From Warburgia ugandensis (taxonomy: Eukaryota; Streptophyta; Magnoliopsida; Canellales; Canellaceae), in contig CP141135.1 in assembly GCA_035236585.1 (NCBI GenBank), positions 61,658,190 through 61,722,189 of the forward strand: 64,000 bases of DNA, read 5' to 3'. This document shows positions 10,310-21,003 of the stretch, piece by piece. How positions within the stretch are numbered: position 1 is the first letter of the stretch; each line of letters opens with the position of its first letter. Both the position numbers and the translations under genes were made by a program. Under the pieces are notes generated by a model. The model had not been told where the DNA came from. It was given only the letters and a program-made list of their open reading frames with translations, and did not search any database.

Positions 10310-11158
10310 ATAAGATTTGTATCATCACATGGAATATAGGGATATTGACAGGTAAGAGTTTGGAGTTAGTAGACACAATAAAACGTAAAAGAGTCAACAT
10401 TGCTTGTATCCAAGAAACCAAGTAGAAAGGGGGCAAGGCATATCTTGTTGAATCAATCTTTTTTGCCACATCGCGTATAACGGGAATCGAACCCTTTTGC
10501 TGCTGGTGAGCGGATGGAGAATTTCCTACTTCGATCCATACCCGCCGAGTCAGGTGTAATGAATGGGTATAAATTATGGTATGTAGGAAAGGATAATAAC
10601 AGCAATGACATAAGAATATTAGTAGATAAAGAATTAAAGGATAAAGTTGTGGACGTTAAAAGAATTAGTGATAGAATTATAATAATAAAACTTGTTCTAG
10701 GAGATCAGATCATAAATGTTATGAGTGCATACGTACCACAAATAAGTTTAGAAGATATAGTCAAAAGACAGTTTTGGGAAGATATGGAGGGAGTCATACA
10801 AGAAATTCCTAATACTGAGGGGATATTTATAGGAGCAGGCTTAAATGACCATATAGGAAAAGAAAAGGAAGGATATGATAGAATACATGGAGGGTATGGT
10901 ATAGGTTAATGAAATGAGGTGGGGGAAACTATCCTCAATTTTGCTTTGTCATATAACCCGGCCATTGCAAATACACTCTTTAAGAAGGGGGATGAATACT
11001 TAATAACCTTTAAAAGTGGACTTTATAAAAGCCAAATAAACTTCTTTCTACTTAGGAATAATGAACGATTTATGTGTAAGGATTGTAAAGTGATACCCGG
11101 TGAGAGTTTAACCTCACAACATAGGTTAATGGTTATGAATATCCATATGAAAAGATGA
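10310..11158 (+). pseudogene. RTE LINE endonuclease domain, broken
   Basis: It encodes ITWNIGILTGKSLELVDTIK and NIACIQETK, the start of an AP-endonuclease domain that nicks the target DNA. After an insert it resumes at GYKLWYVGKD, IINVMSAYVPQ and NDHIGKEKEGYDRIHGGYG, then FALSYNPAIANTLFKK and DCKVIPGESL. Stops fall near 10423 and 10907. RTE elements usually have GGDLNGH where this copy has GAGLNDH, so the catalytic Asp is gone. Confidence 0.8.
10441..10558. other. unexplained insert in the LINE endonuclease
   Basis: About 118 bp separates two halves of the endonuclease that should be adjacent (QETK.KGGKA and NGYKLWYVGKD). It contains ACGGGAATCGAACCC, the complement of a tRNA T-arm (GGGTTCGATTCCCGT). 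The rest does not fold into an obvious full tRNA. The source is unknown; an organellar origin is one guess. Confidence 0.5.
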
Positions 11159-12130
11159 AAGAAAAGAAATGAACTTAATAGGCATCCAAAAACTAAGTGG
11201 TGGAACTTAAAAGGAGAGAAAATAATCTCATTCGCAAATAAGTTGATGGTATAAGGAAACTAGAATTATGAAATAGAAGTAAACACCATGTGGATTAATA
11301 TTGCTGAGTCAATTAAGAAAGTGGTAAAAGATGTCTTAGGAGTATTTAAAGGTAAAAGGCAATTAGTAAAGAAAACATGGTGGTGGAGTGAAATAGTGCA
11401 AAAAGTTATTAAAGAAAAATGGATGTATTTTAAAGCATGGTAGAAGACTAGAAATAATGAAAACTATGAACAATATAAAAATACTAAAAAGGCTGCTAAG
11501 AGAATAGTAAGTGAGGCTAAACTTAAGGTATATGATGAGTTCTATAATAGACTAGGAACAAGAGAAGGTGAGAAAGATGTGTTTAAACTTGCAAAAGTAA
11601 GAGAACAGTAAAGACTTAGATCATGTTAGGCGCATTAGAAGTGATGATCAAAGGGTATTGGTCAAAGATGATGAGATCAAATAGAGGTGGGAAACGTACT
11701 TTCAAAAATTATTAAATGATAATGGTTTTGAGAATATAGGGATTGAAAATACTATAAATCTAAATAACATTGGATATTATTGATATGAACATAGGATTAG
11801 AATACCTTAAGTGATAGAAGCCTTGAAAAAGATAAAATCAAGAAAGGCCATGGGGTCCAATGGTATACCAATAGAGGTTTGGAAGCATATGGGAGATATT
11901 GGCATAATTTGGTTGACCAAGTTATTTAACAAGATTATAAAATCAAAGAAAATGCCTGATGAGTAGAGAAAAAGCTCTGTTGTACTAATTTAATAGAATA
12001 AAGGAGATATACAAAGTTGTACTAATTATTGAGGGATTAAACTTATGAGCCACACTATGAAACATTTGAAAGAGTGATTGAGAAGCAGCTGTGGCATGAG
12101 ACTAGTGTATCAGAGAATTAGTTTGGTTTC

Positions 12131-12949
12131 ATGCCTAGGAGGTCTACCATGAAAGCTATTTTCTTACTAAGACAATTGATAGAGAAATATAGGGAGAGGA
12201 GAAAAGACGTCAACATGGTCTTTATTGACTTAGAGAAAGCTTATGATAGAGTCCCTCGAGAGTTAATATGGAGGGTGTTGGGCGAGAAAGGTGTTTCACG
12301 AGGGTATATAAACATAATTAAGGATATGTATGAGGGAGCGGTAAGAAATGTTAAGACCACTAGTGGCGAGACCGATGATTTTCCTGTCATTGTAGGATTG
12401 CACCAAGGATCAACATTGAGCCCATACCTTTTTACGCTGGTTATGGATGAGTTAACAAAACATCTATATGAGGAGATTCCTTGGTGCATGCTATTTGCAG
12501 ATAATATAGTCTTACTTGATAGGACAAGGGAGGGTGTAAATACAAAGCTAGAGTTATGGAGAGAAGCATTAGAATCTAAAGGATTTAAAATCAGGCGAAC
12601 TAAGACAAAATATATGGAATGCAATTTTAGCAAGGAAAGTAGAAGTGGAACCTCAGTCAAGATTGATAACCAACAAGTTCCCAGAAAAGTACACTTTCGG
12701 TACTTAGGGTTAATTATTTATGAGAGTAGAGAGATTGAGAGGGAGGTTACCCAGAGAATTCAAGCGGGTTGGAACAAATGGAGAAGTGCATCTCGAGTTT
12801 TGTGTGATCGGTGGGTGCCACTCAAACTAAAAGGAAAATTCTATAAGATGGTCATAAGGCCAGCCATGCTCTATGGATTAGAGTGTGGGGTAGTTAAGAA
12901 ACATCATGCTCATAGGATGAGCGTTGTAGAAATGAGAAGGTTGATATGA
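12131..12949 (+). pseudogene. RTE LINE reverse transcriptase, catalytic site altered
   Basis: A 272-codon open frame with NMVFIDLEKAYDRVPRELIW (palm motif A), LHQGSTLSPYLFTLVMDELT (motif B), and CMLFADNIVL where the family has FADD. The second catalytic Asp is Asn here. RYLGLIIYESREIEREVTQR and RPAMLYGLECG follow, then a stop. The frame continues past it as MSGKTRKDEIRN and IRLRWFGYVQRR, the RTE C-terminal region, to about 13255. It would copy LINE RNA at the nicked target if intact. Confidence 0.85.
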
Positions 12950-13363
12950 ATGAGTGGTAAGACAAGAAAGGATGAAATTAGGAATAAAAATATTAGAGGA
13001 GATTTAGGGATAGCACCAATAGGTAATAAGATGAGGGAGATTAGACTTAGATGGTTTGGATATGTCCAAAGGAGATAAAAAATGGCACCAGTTAGAAGGA
13101 GTGAGGCAATGCTAGTTGAAGGTTTTAAAAGGGCAAGGGGAAGGCTCAAAAAAATGTGGATAGATGTGGTAAGGAAAAATTTAAAAACTTTGGGCCTAAA
13201 TGAAACAATGGTACTTAATAGAGAGGAATGAGGAGTAAGATTCATGTGGCCGACCCCTAATTGGGATAAGGTCTTGATGATGATGATGATGAAATCGGAG
13301 TTCATCTGATTTTGATTGCCTTTTTTTGATTGATGAAACCCAACAGAAGTTGAGCTATCCAAT

Positions 13364-13525
13364 TAAAAGGCAGCCCAAGCGTGAAGTTCCCACATATGCG
13401 GGGTCCACGGAAGGGGCAAACCACAAAAGGTTTGTAGTACGCAGCATTACCTTGTATATTCGTAAGAGGTTGTTTCTATGGCTAGAACCTGTGACCTCTA
13501 GGTTACACAACGACAACTCTATCAT
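13364..13525 (-). mobile_element. Au-type SINE, reverse
   Basis: Reverse orientation copy from GGCAGCCCAAGCGTGAAG through GGGGTCCACGGAAGGGGCAA, TACGCAGCATTACCTTG and CTAGAACCTGTGACCTC. It lies 57 bp past the LINE target duplication in the last VIR intron. Confidence 0.85.
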
Positions 13526-13684
13526 GTGTGATTGCAGATCAAAATTACACTTTAATTCAAATAACAGTTTTCAGAGAAAATTATCTACGGGCTGAGAGCA
13601 ACCTTCTATGCTTAACATCCCTGTCTCCTTCATATTTTGTTGACCTGAACCAAAATTATTTTCTGTTGGAGTTCATTGTGTTTC

Positions 13685-13855
13685 CCCTGGCGCAACAGTA
13701 AAAGTTGTCGTCATGTGACCTTGATGTCACGGGTTCAAGGCGTGGAATCAGCCTCTTGCAAAATGCAAGGTAAGGCTGCCTACTATAGGCCCTTGTGGTC
13801 CGCCCCGTCCTTGGGCCCCGCATAGGCGAGAGCTTCGTGCACCGGGGCTGTCCTT
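13685..13855 (+). mobile_element. Au-type SINE, near complete
   Basis: It has the A-box-like GCGCAACAGTAAAAGTTG, the B-box CACGGGTTCAAGG, CAGCCTCTTGCAAAATGCAA, TGTGGTCCGCCCC and GCTTCGTGCACCGGGGCTGT with a T-rich end. Together with the copy at 13364-13525 it forms an inverted SINE pair about 160 bp apart. Confidence 0.9.
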
Positions 13856-14029
13856 TTTATTCTGCTATTATTTTATGTAGTTCTCTAGTATTCAAAAAGT
13901 TTGTTTGCAGGTTCAAAAGTATCCAAATAATTGTGTCCTGGCCATCTGAAGAATCTGATAATACTTGCATTCTGTTTATGCAGCGTCCATCAGGAACTTA
14001 ACATTGCTCGTTTTCTTGTGGTTAACCAG

Positions 14030-14056
14030 GAAAGGTTGGGCTTGGGCCAACTATAG
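14030..14056 (+). pseudogene. VIR: VIR pseudogene last exon
   Basis: Directly after GGTTAACCAG the frame reads ERLGLGQL and TAG, completing the conserved VIR end (MLQ followed by ERLGQL). It is 27 bp and far too short for an ORF search. Phase and splice signal fit the exon ending at 9571. The reading LGLG instead of LG is a small in-frame difference. Confidence 0.85.
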
Positions 14057-14300
14057 CAAAGTATGAGAAGAAGAGAGCATCATTTATGCCGCCACTCTCG
14101 GCTTACACAATGTTAGCTTCTTGTTTCCAAGGCAGATCTAGTAGTCAACATGCGGATCCATGTTGGTGGTGAGGAGTTCAGGAAACAGGCAACAGCTACT
14201 TGCCTTCATGTATCCATGTATTTCTATATGTGAATTTTGTTCCATGTATTTTCTATGTGAATAATAGCTATTAAATCAGGTCTCAATTTTCTGAAATTTT
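14057..14300 (+). other. former VIR 3' UTR
   Basis: Non-coding sequence after the VIR stop, with AT-rich polyadenylation-like stretches such as AATAATAGC near 14260. Assigned by position only. Confidence 0.4.
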
Positions 14301-14844
14301 GACAATTTCCTGGTTTTGCGTTGTCTTTAAACACCCATGGTGATGTTAGTGATGCTTATGCTGTTGTAGCTGACAAGTAAAGGGTGTTCCATTGGAGACC
14401 AACTAACCTCAGCTTAAACCTGAGATTTGCTAAACAGAAGTAAATGGTATGTATTTTGATTTTCAATTGAAAATTTTTATTTGTTGATTTCTTCTGTGGA
14501 TAAAAATGGGATGGTGTTTAGTGGCATCTGCATGGAAGTGCAGCTGTCAGGTCTGGTGATCAACAATCAAGAAATCAGCTGTCGCCAACTGTGCAACTGT
14601 GCTAGCCATCCAATAACTGTGATTGCTCCTCGTTAGTCCTTTTGCAAGCAAACTCTCAGCAAGCAAACCAGGTGAGACTTGAATTACCTCCTATAAATAT
14701 TGGCAGCCACTCCCGTTCTTTTATGAAGTTCAGAGTGAGTTTAGAAAAGTTATGAGCGACCTTCCTTCGTACATATTAGTTTCATTAATGGTCACATTTT
14801 GGGTCAGCGAGAAACTGCATTTGCTATATCTGGGGTTCGATTGC

Positions 14845-15013
14845 CAAGGTTGCGCAATGGTAAAAGTTGTTGTGATCTTGTGGTTACGGGTTCAAGGAGT
14901 AGAAACAGCCTCTTATAAAAATACAAAGTAAGGCTGCATACTTTAGGCCCTTGCAATCTGCCCCTTCTACGGATCACGCATAGGCAGGAGCTTTGTGAAC
15001 CAGGGCTGCCCTT
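14845..15013 (+). mobile_element. Au-type SINE
   Basis: GGTTGCGCAATGGTAAAAGT, TTACGGGTTCAAGGAG, AACAGCCTCTTATAAAAATA, GGCCCTTGCAATCTGCCCC and GGAGCTTTGTGAACCAGGGC occur in order. Boundaries are approximate. Confidence 0.88.
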
Positions 15014-15019
15014 ATATCC

Positions 15020-15642
15020 CATGTCACTGCATACAAGTTCTTAATGCACAAGTAAGATTATGGAAGCCTTGTTTTGTGCGAGGAGCCTGCATGCTATGTG
15101 TCGACGTGAAACAGTTTACCAGATTCAGAAACGGGCTCGGTTCTAAAAGATTGGGTGATTTGCACGAACTTAGCTCTCCCAACGCTAACAATACTTTTCG
15201 GGGACTCGTAGTCTGGTAGATACCATATTAACCACTCAATGGACATCATCATCAATAAAAATGTACATATACCGTTGAGCTGCTTTGTTGTATGCGGTTA
15301 CGCAATGTGTTGTTTAACTCTTTTGCCTTTCTGTTTTAAATCTCATCGGATGGGATTTAACAACCCATGAAAGCTAATAAATATTCTTTATCCTCCAAAT
15401 CGCCCAAAAGCATAAGGAGAACAGTTGCTCCTCGTTCCTATCCACTGCTCAGCTTTGCGTGTTGAAAGAAAGAGAAACAAAACAAAAAGTAAAGAGCATA
15501 CAAGCAGTAGATAAAGCAAAACTCCACAACATGCTACCAGGCCCCTGCCTTATTTCCCATTGAGACTCTTTTTTTTCCTACTTATTTTCCGATCTAGAGC
15601 CACAACTTTAGACAAGCACACCAACATGGACAGTATCCCTTT
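15020..15642. other. downstream of the DOG1-like gene, nothing else recognised
   Basis: Holds the presumed 3' UTR side of the DOG1-like gene (minus strand) and short unrecognised frames such as 14995-15219, which begins inside a SINE. Confidence 0.4.
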
Positions 15643-16413
15643 TCATTCTCCATTCGTAACAACACCAACATGAGCAGCATCCCTTTTCATCCCCCATTCG
15701 GGAAGCCTCAGATGCAACTCAGCAGCAGCGATTAAGAAATGCACAGACTGCAAAGGCCCCAGTGTCTCAATCACCCCCTTAAGCGTTCTCAACCGTAGAT
15801 CATCAGCCGCCACCAAGACATCCTTCAAACTATTTTTTTTCGGCTTCATAGCAGACTCCGACTCGTCATCTCCAGCCTCCAACTCCTTCCCTAGTTTCTT
15901 CATCTCCGAAAGCGTATGTGACAACTCCACCATCTTCGCATCTGCTACTGTTTCCTGCTGCCTAGCCATTTTCTCACTTATATCCTTCTCTTCTGCAATG
16001 GTTCTTCTTTGCAAGGCATCCACTTTTTCCAGTTGGGTCAGCGATAAGTCGCCCAAATCCTCAGTGGTTAATCCACCAGTTGTAAACCGGCTTTTAAATA
16101 GAGAAGCTGGAAAGCCATACTGGGCCTCCATCCACCAATCCAAAGAAAAGCGTCCTCCATGGTACTAGTCCATGTTGGAGAAAACATTGGAAAAATGTTA
16201 GAGCTTTGCCGACTCTGATTTATTCATGTAGTAGCACCCATAGTGATCCATTACCTTGTTTATCAAGGGTCGAAGGCGTTTTTCTTCGTTGTCATCTTTC
16301 TTGGGATCTCTGGAAGCTGCAAGCAGTTCCTCAAGGTATTGATCTTGCTTCACTATCCATTCTTCGAAGAACAGGTTGAAGTTTTCATCGTGTTGATCTT
16401 GGTTACGCGACAT
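15643..16413 (-). pseudogene. DOG1-domain protein gene (DOG1-like), two frameshifts
   Basis: DOG1-domain proteins act in seed dormancy and related signalling, and the same domain occurs in TGA bZIP factors. From the start Met (16413, MSRNQDQHDENF) the frame gives FFEEWIVKQDQYLEELLAAS and VMDHYGCYYMNKS. After a shift near 16205 another frame gives FPMFSPTWTSTMEDAFLWIG and GWRPSMAFQLLY. After a second shift near 16070-16090 it continues TEDLGDLSLTQLEKVDALQ, RRTIAEEKDISEKMARQQET, VADAKMVELSHTL, DDLRLRTLKGVIETL and VHFLIAAAELHLRLPEWGMK. Domain order is complete and no intron is needed. No bZIP region precedes it, so it is DOG1-like, not TGA. Frameshifts could be decay or assembly errors. Confidence 0.85.
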
Positions 16414-16566
16414 ATTAATAAACATACGAAGATGTTTTAGGGGTTTGTCTTGCAGAAGACTACATGGGTGTAAAGTGGCGGTGTAGGACGTGTTTCTGGT
16501 GGATTCAATCTGACAAAAAATGCAGCGAGACTGATTTCTGATAAGCTTAAGCCAAGGAGTTTTCAT

Positions 16567-17404
16567 TGTTTTCGGTGCTAGTTCTCTGTTTTTTCTTTAC
16601 CCGCAATTAGTAGCTACTTGAAGGCATAGTTGTCGAGGAGAAGGGTCTTGTCTGTATCAGGCCAGGATTCGGGAAGGAGCTCTTGACAAATCACAAAATG
16701 CCAGCTGCAGTAGCTGACATTAGATCAGTCCTACAAGAATCAGATTGATTTGGTAAGAACAGACGCTTTTGTTGGTTATTTCACTAGGGTTGGTTCATGG
16801 AACGAATTTAAAATACTGTGAAGGCGGTCGGCCTCAGCCAATACATGAGAAGACCGTCCACCTTCGTTTATTCCGTCTTGATCGTATGATTTAGCCTCTT
16901 GATCCTTCAAAAGTTAGACCATCTTTCTTTTTATTGATATGTTCTTGCAGTTTGAACACCAAAATACATCTGCCAATAATCCAAAGAGTGCCTGAAGCAT
17001 GTTGACGAAGGGATCACAATCAACCTTCGTAGTAATACTAATAAACAATCTTCCAGTAAGACATTATTGTCTGCGTCATCTGCCGTTCAACTCCTATGTG
17101 ACTGCTTCATTCATCTTCACACGCTTCCAGACAAAGAATCCTTTTTTGTTTTTTTTTTTTTGTATTCTTAACCCTTATGTCAGGGTTTCAACTGTATTTT
17201 ACAACAATCAATACTCCTTGGAAAAGCAAAAAAGCAGGCTGCTCTTTTTCTTGTGCTTACTTGCCGACATTTCAGTTCTTTCTCGTAACTCATCCTCACA
17301 AATACTGTGATAGCTTCTTTTTTTTTTTTTTTTTTTTAAATTGAGAATTACTTCCGTATCACAAATTGCCGTGCCATTGTACACTAGATTTTCATTTCTG
17401 GCAG
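16567..17404. other. presumed upstream region of the DOG1-like gene, no gene seen
   Basis: Non-coding sequence with T tracts near 17150 and 17315. The frame at 16999-17310 has no recognisable features. Confidence 0.4.
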
Positions 17405-17582
17405 CAAACTTCTACGGTAGCAAGCCTTTGCAGTAAAAGCCGTTGTCTTAATGCATAAAAATAGTCTCTTGCAAAATACAAGGTAAGACTGTGTACTTTT
17501 AGGCCCTTGTAATTTGCCCCTTTTCTAAACTCTGCATAAGCAAAAGCTTCGTGCACGGGGACTACCCTTTATCAAACTTCTC
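17405..17582 (+). mobile_element. Au-type SINE, diverged
   Basis: GCAGTAAAAGCCGTTGTCTT, AGTCTCTTGCAAAATACAAG, GGCCCTTGTAATTTGCCCC and AAGCTTCGTGCACGGGGACT are Au-type blocks. CAAACTTCT flanks both sides (17405 and 17573), a likely short target duplication. Confidence 0.8.
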
Positions 17583-18515
17583 CTACACTATATCCTCTTC
17601 TTCTTTCTCCAGGCAGCTATTCCATAGACAAATGTGGTACAAATGGCATGGCCAAAAATCAGGAAATCTTAATCATTCATTTCTTATTATCGCATTATCA
17701 CGATCCATGGGAAGCAACCCTTCCGGTCCCCACAAATATAAAATCAAACTTGTTGAATAATAAGTGGAAGCGCACATTGATTTTTAATCCATGTTAGGAG
17801 CATTTAGGAGCGTTTGCTGACTCTAAAGTTGACCTTAAAGATGAATGGAAGCATCACCAATCATCAAAAGCATACAAATTTGGTGCTTGGAGCCTATCAC
17901 TTCGATTAGACCATTCACTAAATGTTATCTTCATTGCATGATTCGAGCCATTGGGGTTCAAGAAAGGAAACTGGACAGTGAAGAGTAGATTTTAGGCTCT
18001 ACTTACATTTAAGCTACAATTGTCCTATCAAGGAAAGGCTTTTAATTTTGAAGGTAATGTCTACAAGACCACATCACAATATCTGGGCCCCACTTTTAGT
18101 TTTAGCTGTTGATGTTTAGTGCTCACATGTACGTGCACTTAGCTAGTCGCAATAGACTTGGAATACGCATAACTAGAGTGGTAGTGGTCATGCTCAGAAA
18201 CGTTCAAAGATTCAGTGCCCCTTTTTCTCATGCAAAGTGATAGTTTTTCATAGATATAAATCATTCATCATTTGGATTTTGGACACATTAAATGGTGTGG
18301 ATTATTTTATGTTCCTTTAATGATGGTGACATTAGAAGGGCCTCTCCTATACTTATATGATGAGTTCAACACGCTCATGGGCAGTAGGTTATCCATAAAA
18401 GCCCAACTTGCCTAAGCCGCCCACTTCCTCTCCCTGCCAACCAAACATAAAAAGGGAAAAGAAAGGCTAACAAAAGAAAAAGAGTTCTTTGGTCTAAAAG
18501 TTTCTTTGAGTTTAG
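17583..18515. other. no recognised feature
   Basis: AT-rich sequence without long open frames or recognised repeats. Confidence 0.4.
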
Positions 18516-19749
18516 TGTGTAATCTCAAGAGGGAGATAAATTGAGCCCTAATCAAGTTTTAAAAACTTTTGTTAACTTTAAAAAGAAGTGCTCAATTTGC
18601 AAAGACAATTTCTGAAATGAAAATGTAGGCACACAAGAAGCTAAACACACAAATTTTGTAGTGGTTTGGCCAGCCAACCAGTATACTTATACTCTCTCAA
18701 AGTAACACCTACTTTGAGTTTCACAAAATCCCTATAGGATTATACATACTTGATGACATAGTACGGGCTACAAATAAGGGACAGAACACTTGCAATATGC
18801 TCTTTTTATTTACAAACACTGGAATAATCACCCCAAGAATAAGAGAGCTATACTACTCTCTCAAGTACAATGATAAATATTTTGAAAAAGAAAATATCTC
18901 TCTCAAGTTATTACACAACTTTAAGAAGATAGAGAGAGAAGGTTTCTAAAACAAAAGATAGAAAGAATGGAACAGTGAGCTTGGAGTTGCTTGCTTGAGT
19001 AGTAGGCTTGAATGCTTAAGAATTTGATGTTCAATTAGTTGTTTGAATCTTCTAGGAGTGTTCAATTTATAGTAATCTTACTAATCGATCCAAAAGAATC
19101 CAAAAGGCTAGCCATTGGACAGAAACAGATATTAGGATATAGTTGTCTCCTAAGACGTCGATTAGTTTAGTAGGGACAATTGATTGAATTCCAAATAAAG
19201 TAAATCCACCTTACATATTGAATCTAGGTAGTTAATCTTGGTAATTGACTTGATTTAAAACCCAAAAATTGAAATTCGTTTCGTTTTGTTGGCAATTGAC
19301 GGCTCTTCTAGAGAGAATCAACTAGATTTCTAAGCATGAACTTCTCAAAGCTACAAATCCATTTAAGTAAGCTAGATTTTCGGGGGAACTTGTTTGATTC
19401 AAAATTGGTGACTGTTTTGACAAAAATAGTTGGTTAAATCATATAAAAAAATTAAGTTCTTTTGTGGAAAGTTTTCATCTAAAGCAATCGATTTGATCTC
19501 TTTTGGTAGTTAATTAGATTTGCACATGTGACATCATCTCAAGTGAGCTTCTTGTGGAATGTAGTTGACTAAAGATCAAAAGGCAATCAACTATAATTTT
19601 GAATTCAATATGATAACGAGACATAAAGTAGTTCCTGAAGAAAATTGGAGCAATTAACTAGAATTCATGTCACTAATCACTTTTTCCAATGTAGTTCCTA
19701 GAGAGTTGAGTTATTTTCAATTAAAATTTGCTTCAAAATAGCTAATGGA

Positions 19750-20920
19750 TGTTGATTGTTTAACTGCAAGTGCATAGGCTATTGTAGTGTAGCTTATGCA
19801 AGTACGGGTCGATCCCATGAGGACTTGATTTAAAATGATGGAGTTTTCAATAAAATTCAATTAATAAAAGAATAAAAACAAAGGCTATACTAAAAATAAA
19901 CTAAAATCCAAATTTCTTCAATTTCTGCAGTTTGCACTCAAAAGAGAACAGAAAATAAAACTAAAAGGCGTCCTGGATAAGCTTGTCCTTGGATTGCACT
20001 ATCCCTGAATAGTCTGTCCTGGATTATACTGTCCTTGAATAGTTAGAATGAAGATAAGGTAAAACCAGAATAGTACAAGGACACAGTTGGAATTAAATCA
20101 GGGACTCAGTTGGAATTAAATCGGGGACATAGATGGAATTAGTCTGGGGACACAGATGGTATTAAATAGGGGACCCAGTTGGTATTTCTGAAATCTGCCA
20201 GGGAACACGTTTGGAATTCCTGAGATCTACCAGGGGTACACTCATAATTTCTTTAGGGGTTCTGGTTTTTCACGAAAAAACTAGGAAAATACGGTGGGAA
20301 CTGGAGAAGGGGGGAAGAAAGGAAGAGGAAGGAGGAAAGAGAAGGAGGATCACGGGAGTGCGTTGGGAATGGAAACCCAGTTTGGGTTTCCAGTCCTAGA
20401 CCGTTCGGTGAAGAGAAGTGAGAGGGTAGAGAAGCTGGCCGGAGGAAGAGAGGAGAGTGGAAGAGATGGGAGGACCGTCCAACAAAGGAGATGGAAGAGA
20501 AGCTGGCCGGAGGATGAGATGGGGAAGAAGATGGGAGAAAACTCGTGTTGGGTTTTCTCTCCTTGGGCCGACCGGTGCTAGGCTTGCTAGTAGCTAACAG
20601 AGAAGAGTTTGTCGAGCAAGGCGAAGTAGGTGCGATAGAAAATTGAGGAGCAGATGAGGCGTCGCACGTAGAGTGAAACAGACGCCTAGTCTGCCCTACT
20701 GGCCTGGGTAGATGGGTAAATTAGAGAGAAGAGAATGGAGAGGAAGGGGGGTTGATCTGCCAGCCCAACCAAGTCCTACTCGAGGTTTGGAGAAGAGCGC
20801 TGGAAAGGGATCAGGCGAAGATAAACGGTGATGGAGGGCTGGATTGTGCAGGGCAGACAAGGGGCTAGAAGAGATGAAACAAGAGAGAAAGCAAGGAGAT
20901 TGGGCGACTAGAAACTCTAG

Positions 20921-21003
<83 letters not shown>

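Larger units (their letters stand above)
9788..13291 (+). mobile_element. RTE-clade LINE with target-site duplication, defective
   Basis: A non-LTR retrotransposon of about 3.5 kb. Flanks AAATTGGAGTTCATCT (9772-9787) and AAATCGGAGTTCATCT (13292-13307) form a 16-bp target duplication with one mismatch. Endonuclease, reverse transcriptase and C-terminal regions occur in order, and the 3' tail is GAT/ATG trinucleotides instead of poly-A, as in RTE elements. Several stops, a foreign-looking insert (10441-10558) and changed catalytic residues show it is dead. It lies in the sense direction of the VIR intron. Confidence 0.88.
9572..14029 (+). other. last VIR intron, expanded by transposons
   Basis: The donor is CAG|GTTTGA and the acceptor GGTTAACCAG. 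The 4458-bp intron holds an RTE LINE with its target duplication and two Au-type SINEs in opposite orientation. Without these it would be under 1 kb. Confidence 0.85.
605..14056 (+). pseudogene. VIR: VIRILIZER (m6A methyltransferase complex subunit) pseudogene, C-terminal half
   Basis: VIR is the large scaffold subunit of the nuclear complex that writes m6A on mRNA. Nine exon pieces follow the plant VIR protein in order: AIFHSAAELFEV and LLRYAAVLAS, then LYEEGA, QHRNTKLLN, SPKLAACAADLSS, GWTPGIFHCLLA, NLKDVQELLALVE, DCPDSSPDRL, NTSRPHSMQVDDYVARERN, IDIVFDEESESDD, QQQVEHGQ, CQLLEQHLKLMQMLQ, and finally ERLGLGQL plus stop. Introns with GT-AG ends remain, so this is a duplicated gene copy, not a retrocopy. 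It is broken by in-frame stops (7124, 7551, 9425), several frameshifts, a SINE inside an exon, a tandem duplication, and loss of the segment between the HCLLA and FGIPS regions. The N-terminal half is absent or lies beyond the left edge. Recognition rests on remembered family sequence and was not searched. Confidence 0.9.

Noticed and set aside
10470-10500. tRNA gene suggested by ACGGGAATCGAACCC
   Set aside because: Only a T-arm-like stretch is present. No matching anticodon arm, D-arm or acceptor stem could be placed.
12241-12660. 139-codon minus-strand frame, also 12910-13362
   Set aside because: Shadows of the LINE reverse transcriptase and its C-terminal region on the + strand.
13326-13595. 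89-codon frame
   Set aside because: It runs through a reverse Au-type SINE and has no protein features.
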